Program-made: the position numbers and the translations under genes
NCBI RefSeq assembly: GCF_028389875.1
Contig: NC_084687.1
Coordinates: forward strand, 2,134,611-2,198,610
Length of the DNA stretch: 64,000 bases
Origin: Rhea pennata
Taxonomy: Eukaryota; Chordata; Aves; Rheiformes; Rheidae
Direction: 5' to 3'
The notes under the pieces: model-generated
Seen by the model: only the letters and a program-made list of their open reading frames with translations
What the model was told of the DNA's origin: nothing
Database searches by the model: none
In this document: positions 45,601 to 64,000 of the stretch, one piece after another
Layout of the letters: each line of letters opens with the position of its first letter
How positions within the stretch are numbered: position 1 is the first letter of the stretch

Positions 45601-48600
45601 TGGTGCGTGGGTGGTTTTGTCCATGGATAGATGCTGGGAGTGCTTCTCAACCTGGGGTGACAGTTGGGGTGCTCTCCAGGTTACCCATGTGGCTGTTAGG
45701 GAGGGTACTGTGTGGGTGCCTTGTCTTACACTGTGGGCCGAGCATCCTGCCAGTGGCTTGGCTCTCTACAGAGTTGCACCAAACAAATATCAGCCTGGGG
45801 GGGGGAGATATTTTCCAGATATTTTCCATCAGCAGCTGCCTATCTGGGCACTATCATTGCAAACTAGCCTCTCCAAGTGGGCAGTGCGTGGCCGTATTAT
45901 GTTGCTTTCCTAATCGGTGGCAAAAGCAACATTTTGGGAGGGTTATAAAGGAAGCACGTTTTCATTGGCGACATACTTGCTTCCAGTAAATCTGTGCCTG
46001 GCAGCCCTGTGGGACTAAAAATATGCAGCAAAGGGCTAGAGCTGTGCAGTGTCTGTTTTCTCTGCTCACCAGCTGTCTCCTCGCATCCTCACTCCTCCAG
46101 CCAATGATTATCCCATCAGTTAAGGCTTTCTAACCCAGACGTTAGCATTTACATAGTTTTAACGGATACAGTTGTAGAGGTTGAGATTCAGAGGCACTGT
46201 TTTGCTGCTATTTGCAAGCAAGCTCAGACCTTTCTGACATCCAGCACCTTTGGGCTGCTTTGGGTCTGCCCCTGCTGCTGCTGAAATTGTGAGCAAAGTT
46301 TCCAATTTGGGTTTGGGTGATCATCCACACTTATCGTCTCCAAGATGCTTAAAAGTGACCATTTGGGCATCCAAGCCCAGCTAGAAATGCCTGGCTTACA
46401 ATGTGGGATCCATGTCTTTTTCCCTAAACTCATAGGGGAAAAAGTATGTAAAAATGGGTGATTTTCTAGTGCTGTGGGAGAATGGACACAATCCAAAGGT
46501 TTGGGGTGGTACAGAAGTGGGGAGATGCTTGCTTCTGTCCTGATCCAATTCATCACTAAGGAGCTGGAAGGTGATGCTAGACTTGAGCTTCTTGTGTGCA
46601 TGCGTGCCGCTGTGCACATCCCTGCACATGTGCATACCCTCACATGTATGCACATCGGTGTGCGCTCACCCTTGCCTACTGCTTACTGAACACTTCTGGC
46701 TCCAAAGAGCTCCAAGATAGCAGGTATCAAATCCAGTCTGACCCTGGTGACCTTATGTGGCATCACAGATGCCACCTCTGCAGCTTCCTTGATCCCAGAC
46801 AGTGGTGCTTCCCGTTAGGCTGTACTGTCCAAATTGTGCTGGGCTGAATGAGTGTCAGTATCCATCTGTAGTGGCTATGGATGTAGCTGGTGCCTCCACT
46901 GCACAGGAAGCATTTTGAGTGTGGCAGAGCATCAGCCTGGATTTGCCTGTGGAGGTCATACAGGCAGAGGGAGGCTTGAGCTGCAGTCAGGTTCTAACAG
47001 GGTTTTTCTATGCCAACCTCTCTCTGCCTTGGCACTACGCATGGAGACAGCCAGGGATGAACATCGGGGTGTCAACAGTGCACACAGAGAGCCTGAAAGC
47101 CCAGAACTGGCTGGTTACCATGTACCTGGGGACTCCAGGCCAGGATGAAAGTGCTTTGGTAGTGCTTTGTGGCAGTAAGAAGTCTCATCCCTGTTTGTAG
47201 TGCTTCTCCAGCTGCAGTGATTTATAGCATCTCTCCAAGAGGCTTTATACCATGGCACGCATCCTCCAATGACTGGTAGCCCAGTGTGCAAGCGGAGAAC
47301 GTGACTGCCTTTTCCAGTGAAGACATCCTCCAGACCTGGGTATGGAGGAGCTTTGGACCCTTGGGAGGCAAGTGTTGCCTGTCCTGGGGGGATATTTTTA
47401 TGCTCTATCACACCTTTACTGAGCCACGCTCGAGAGGGCAAAGCACAGATGCACAGTGAAGGTAACAGGATGTAACTGTATGCAGGAGCAGGTTACAATG
47501 ATGCAAAATCTCATGTGGGCTCACCCATGCCCCTGCTGCTGCTTGTGCACATGTTTGGCTGTGGTGGAAGTGAGAAGAAAATTAGCCCTTGGGCGATGCA
47601 TGGGGATGGAGCTGTGGGGTAAATCTGTGTGTCCTCCTGCATTGTGTGGGTCCAGCCCCTTGGATCACTTCCCCAGAGAGCCACTGCAGCACAGTCTGCA
47701 GAGCCTCCTGGTGATACCCTCAGCCTCCCGGTGCCGCTCACCCCACATGCTGCTGGCATGCAGAGCCAGTTTCGCCTTTGCGGCTGGGATAAATTTTCCT
47801 CATGACATTGCTCCCGTCAGATTTATGGCTCGGTCATTCCCTGCAGCATTTCGTCTCCGTGAGCACCTGTGAATATTCACCCATGGGGCTGTTCCCTCTA
47901 GTCCTTGATCAATGTTTCTTAATTCACCCCCTAATTCGTTCACTACCCTGCTGGCAGCAAGGGGGGACATGGCCACGTAGCTGAGTTTGCCATTCACATC
48001 ACGTCGCGTTCGGGGGCTGTCTGGCTCTCCGTGGTGTAAGCATTTTTCTCCATGTTCAGCTGCAGAACCAGAGGCACAGCAGCTGGATGGGGCATAGAAG
48101 CAGCTTGGTTTGGGTTTTGCACCCAAATTAATATGACTTAGCCATGGGATAAGACTGATTTCTGCTCCTCTGCACAGAGTCTCCCAAGAGCATGGGGCAT
48201 CTGCCTCTGGGAGGCAGTGATACCATGCTCATGTGCGGGTACTGCTAGGGCTGCCAGTTAGAGGACAGAGGACTGGAGAACATTCTACCTGCTCGATTAT
48301 GGGAAGGAACTCATGTCCAACTCAACGCGGGGAGAGCTGGGGGCTGGAGTGGATCTTTGTATGTATGTGCCCTTTTCTCCTCCAGCTTCTTTTCTGCAAG
48401 GATGCTGCGGGGATGGGACACCCTCAGCACATAGTTACCCCAGACACCTATGTCCTAATGGCCAGAGAGGAGCATGAACCAGCCTCAAAGACTCAGGACA
48501 GCATTACGTGCCTGCAGTGACTTTTACCCCACTGGAGGAATATCACTTAAATACGTAAAAGGAAGGGATGTGGGACAGCCACCTGTGCAACACAGTGCCT

Positions 48601-50782
48601 GTCCCATGTCCCCAGCCTGTGCGAGCTGCCTTTCAGCGTAACCCACAGTGTGTTGGATGAACGTTGAGGGGCTAGTGCTATTGCCAGGGCTTCTCTATTT
48701 TTAGAGGGTTTTTTTTGTGTCAAACTTCCCATCAGCTGGTGAGACAATGTCATCCCAAGAACTTTGCATTCAGCTACAGTTGCCCTGGCCTCAACAGCAG
48801 CGGTGTGTGTCAGCACGTCCAAGCACACACGCCGTCTCCTTATGTACGCTGTCTTTGAACACGGAGAAATGCCCCACTGTGCAACTGATCTGTTTGATAT
48901 ACAGACAGAAAGCACAGGCATTTATTCCAGCTCAAAGGTCTAGCAAAGGCTAGTGGGGCCTGTTACCACACGCAGGTCCTTTTCCCCCATGTGTGTATTT
49001 TGGCTTGGAAAGGAGGTGATATAAGGAGATTCAGACCTAGTTTCTGGCATTTTATCTATTGCAAAGATTTTGAAAATTGCTAAATTAACAGTGACTATCC
49101 TATAGCTGCTGCTAGCCAAGCTGCCCACACACCAAGCTCACCGCATTGGGTTTTACTGCTTGGTTCAAGTCCTGCCCCTGGTTTATCCCCCAGCATGACA
49201 TGGCCTTGCCAATGAGACCTTGCAAAGATGGCAGTGAGGGGTTGGCAGGTCCCTGGGGTGGCTGGCATCCCTGAGGTGGCTGACATGACAGCAGCACACC
49301 AACCCTTGTTGCTGAGCCCCCTGTCTGTCTGTGATGAGTAGACACGTTCCCAGAAGGGCTGCATCAGCAGAAATCTCCGTCTGGCCCTTCTCCTGCAGTA
49401 GCAGCTCCAGGCGCTTACCAGCATCCCCTCTCCTCCTGTTATTTTAAGGCTCCACATCTCTGCTCACAGGCTGTGAGCTGGGAGACATCCCAGCCTCTAT
49501 CCCTGCTGGCTTTTGGCTGTAGAAGTGGATGTGAGGCAGTTTGTACCAGCATCACCCACAGGGTCAGGTCCCATGGGACCACCAGTGTTTAACCAGCATA
49601 AATCCAGGCTGCTGCCCAAACTGGTGGTTCTGCCTCTCCCCTGCAGCCTTTCACCCCTAGTGTTGGCTAAGGGATGGTGCATATGCTTCAGCAGTAGTTC
49701 TGAGATGCTGCCAGCTCCAACCCTCAGGCAGAGGTATGACCATCAGAGAATGCACTCTCTGTGCATCTGTGATTTAATGCTGAATAGCCAGTCCCACCGC
49801 ATCTGTCTCCATTGGTGCTGTAAGAAGAGAGAGGGTGAACATTTATCTGACCGTTCAGTTCTTTTGTTGCTTTGACTTCATGCCAGGCTTGGTCCAAATT
49901 CTTGGGTTTGATCCTGATTTTAGGCTAATGGGGAGTATCTGCAGTTGGGGGACATGTGGGCCGTGGGCTCCATCAGCAGCCAGATGCTCCAAGGAGGTCT
50001 GTGAGATCTTGACCTGGGATATGTGAATCCCAAAGGCTGCTGCAGGTTTTTTGTGAGGGTGCTGATGTGTCTGTCTGCATTCCCGGGGATGGTGATCCTT
50101 GCAGCTCGGTGTTGTGTCAGGCCGGCATGTGGCAGGGAGTAGTGGGTACCGCTGTCCATATCACGTCATTGGAGACATTGCCCTCTCTGGGGCTGAGTTG
50201 CTGTTTGCAGCCACCCAAGTTTTGATGGGGTATGTAGGTTGCTTGGAGGTGCCCTAGGGGTCTTGGAGGCAGCAGGAGGGATCTGATCTTTGTCCTCTCT
50301 CCTGTAGGTCACCACCTTCAGTTCAAAGAGCTGTGATGCTAAGCAGAGACGCGTGCCCATACCAGAAGTGACCATCTTGCTCAGCCTTGGAGGAAAACAG
50401 CCCTCCTTCATCTGACTCTTTCTCAGCATGTCTGGGCAGCCCAAATATCCCCCATATGCTCCATGTTCTACTCTCAGCTTGGGCTCCCCATTGAGACGTG
50501 TCTCCAAGGGTGGCTTCATTCTCCTCTGAACAACATCTCTGTGGCTTGTTGATGCTCTAGCCCCACCAAAAGGCATCAGAGCAGCAGCACAAGGTGCTGC
50601 AGCAGCCCAGCAGTGATGAACAGCTGAGTGGAGGGATTTCAATCTGCAAGAGCCTCTTCAGTGGAAAGGACATCTCTCCATCCCCATGGGAGCGACGCTG
50701 GCTTCCACTTAAGCCTCAGTGGATGCCCAGGCAGGAGGGATGGATGAGCCCCCAACATTCACCTGCCTGCTGCCCTCTTCAG

Positions 50783-50905
50783 CACTGGCTCCCCACAGTC
50801 TGTGAGAGCCCATAGTGATGTGATTGGGGCCCTGCAGCTCCACAGTGCCTGCTACCTGCCCCGTGAGCACCTCTAGAACCCTCACCTTACACGTTGTATC
50901 CCACC
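50783..50905 (+). other. PPFIA4: Probable 5' UTR part of PPFIA4 first coding exon
   Basis: A pyrimidine-rich tract, CCTGCCTGCTGCCCTCTTC, precedes AG at 50781-50782 and makes the best splice acceptor upstream of the start codon. Weaker AGs follow at about 50797, 50840 and 50848, so the exact boundary is uncertain. Confidence 0.45.
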
Positions 50906-63621
<12,716 letters not shown>

Positions 63622-64000
63622 GTAGGAGCCCTGAAAATACCTACTCTGGCTGTGTTCGCTGAGCCACAGTTTCTCCAATCCCCATGTTGCTGCCTACAGG
63701 AAGCTGAATCACCCCTGGACATTTGAAAACCTTTTCCCCTCTCCATTGGGTCTAATTGGGACATTTCCCTTTGGAAATGCCCTTCCCTGCTAGGTGGATA
63801 CAGGCCAAGTAGGCCATTTCCCAGTGCAGGGATATCTATGCTCCTATTTGGACACTTACTAGGACTCTGCTTCCCAGGGATGCTCTGTGCATTCAGGAGT
63901 TCATCCCTCAACTATTCCTGTCCCACTGAGCCTGCGAGGAGCCGTGTCTCTGGTTAGTGGAGACTGTTCACAGCGGTTCCCAGAGCGCCACCTCCCTGGG
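63622..64000 (+). other. Start of next PPFIA4 intron
   Basis: No segment resembling the next liprin-alpha exon (the EELQELLEKQNFELSQ-like region) is found, so the window ends inside this intron. Confidence 0.75.

Larger units (their letters stand above)
27474..50782. other. Non-coding DNA, right part of putative PPFIA4 intron 1
   Basis: About 23 kb in which I find no coding exon that matches a known family and no large repeat. It contains AT-rich unique blocks (27.6-28.15 kb and about 34.2-34.3 kb) of the kind often conserved, a tight inverted repeat at 29643-29667, a small CpG-rich patch at about 39.42-39.63 kb and short A or T runs. Open frames here are short and not protein-like. Confidence 0.55.

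Overview
This is vertebrate nuclear DNA, most probably from a bird. Both genes are split by GT-AG introns, promoters are CpG islands, repeats are sparse, and the one sizeable interspersed repeat is a 5'-truncated CR1 LINE whose 3' end resembles the avian CR1 tail. No bacterial, plasmid or phage feature was seen. The species cannot be named from the sequence. A crocodilian or turtle is less likely given the compact introns.

Layout. Positions 1-3161 are the 3' flank, and probably part of the 3' UTR, of a minus-strand gene. Positions 3162-16834 (minus) hold the whole coding region of TMEM183 (TMEM183A orthologue): eight coding exons, all phases consistent, 368 codons plus stop. Its CpG-island promoter at about 16.6-17.05 kb carries a TCTCGCGAGA palindrome and two full cAMP response elements. 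From 17.05 to 20 kb lies a GC-rich intergenic stretch with two G/C-skewed minisatellites, one of about 40 bp and one with 21/42/83 bp hierarchy, around an AT-rich block with muscle-type motifs. A second CpG island at about 20.0-20.26 kb ends in a consensus splice donor and is the best candidate for the untranslated first exon of the next gene. Some 30 kb of mostly unique non-coding DNA follows, broken by the CR1 element at about 26.3-27.5 kb. Positions 50906-63621 (plus) hold the first five coding exons of PPFIA4 (liprin-alpha-4), 225 codons in frame; the gene runs past the right edge.

The genes are neighbours rather than functional partners. TMEM183 is a poorly characterised protein, apparently with an F-box-like segment and one C-terminal membrane helix. 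Liprin-alpha-4 is a coiled-coil/SAM scaffold of the presynaptic active zone. TMEM183A and PPFIA4 also adjoin in human 1q32, which supports both identifications. Here they are head to head; from memory they point the same way in human, so a local inversion is possible.

No previously undescribed system is evident; the window is an ordinary two-gene locus. The observation most worth following is an unannotated CpG-rich segment inside PPFIA4 (about 53.19-53.70 kb). It contains a 24-codon open segment with a good start context and a consensus donor, exactly in phase with the next PPFIA4 exon, and so could be an alternative promoter and first exon for an N-terminally shortened liprin-alpha-4.
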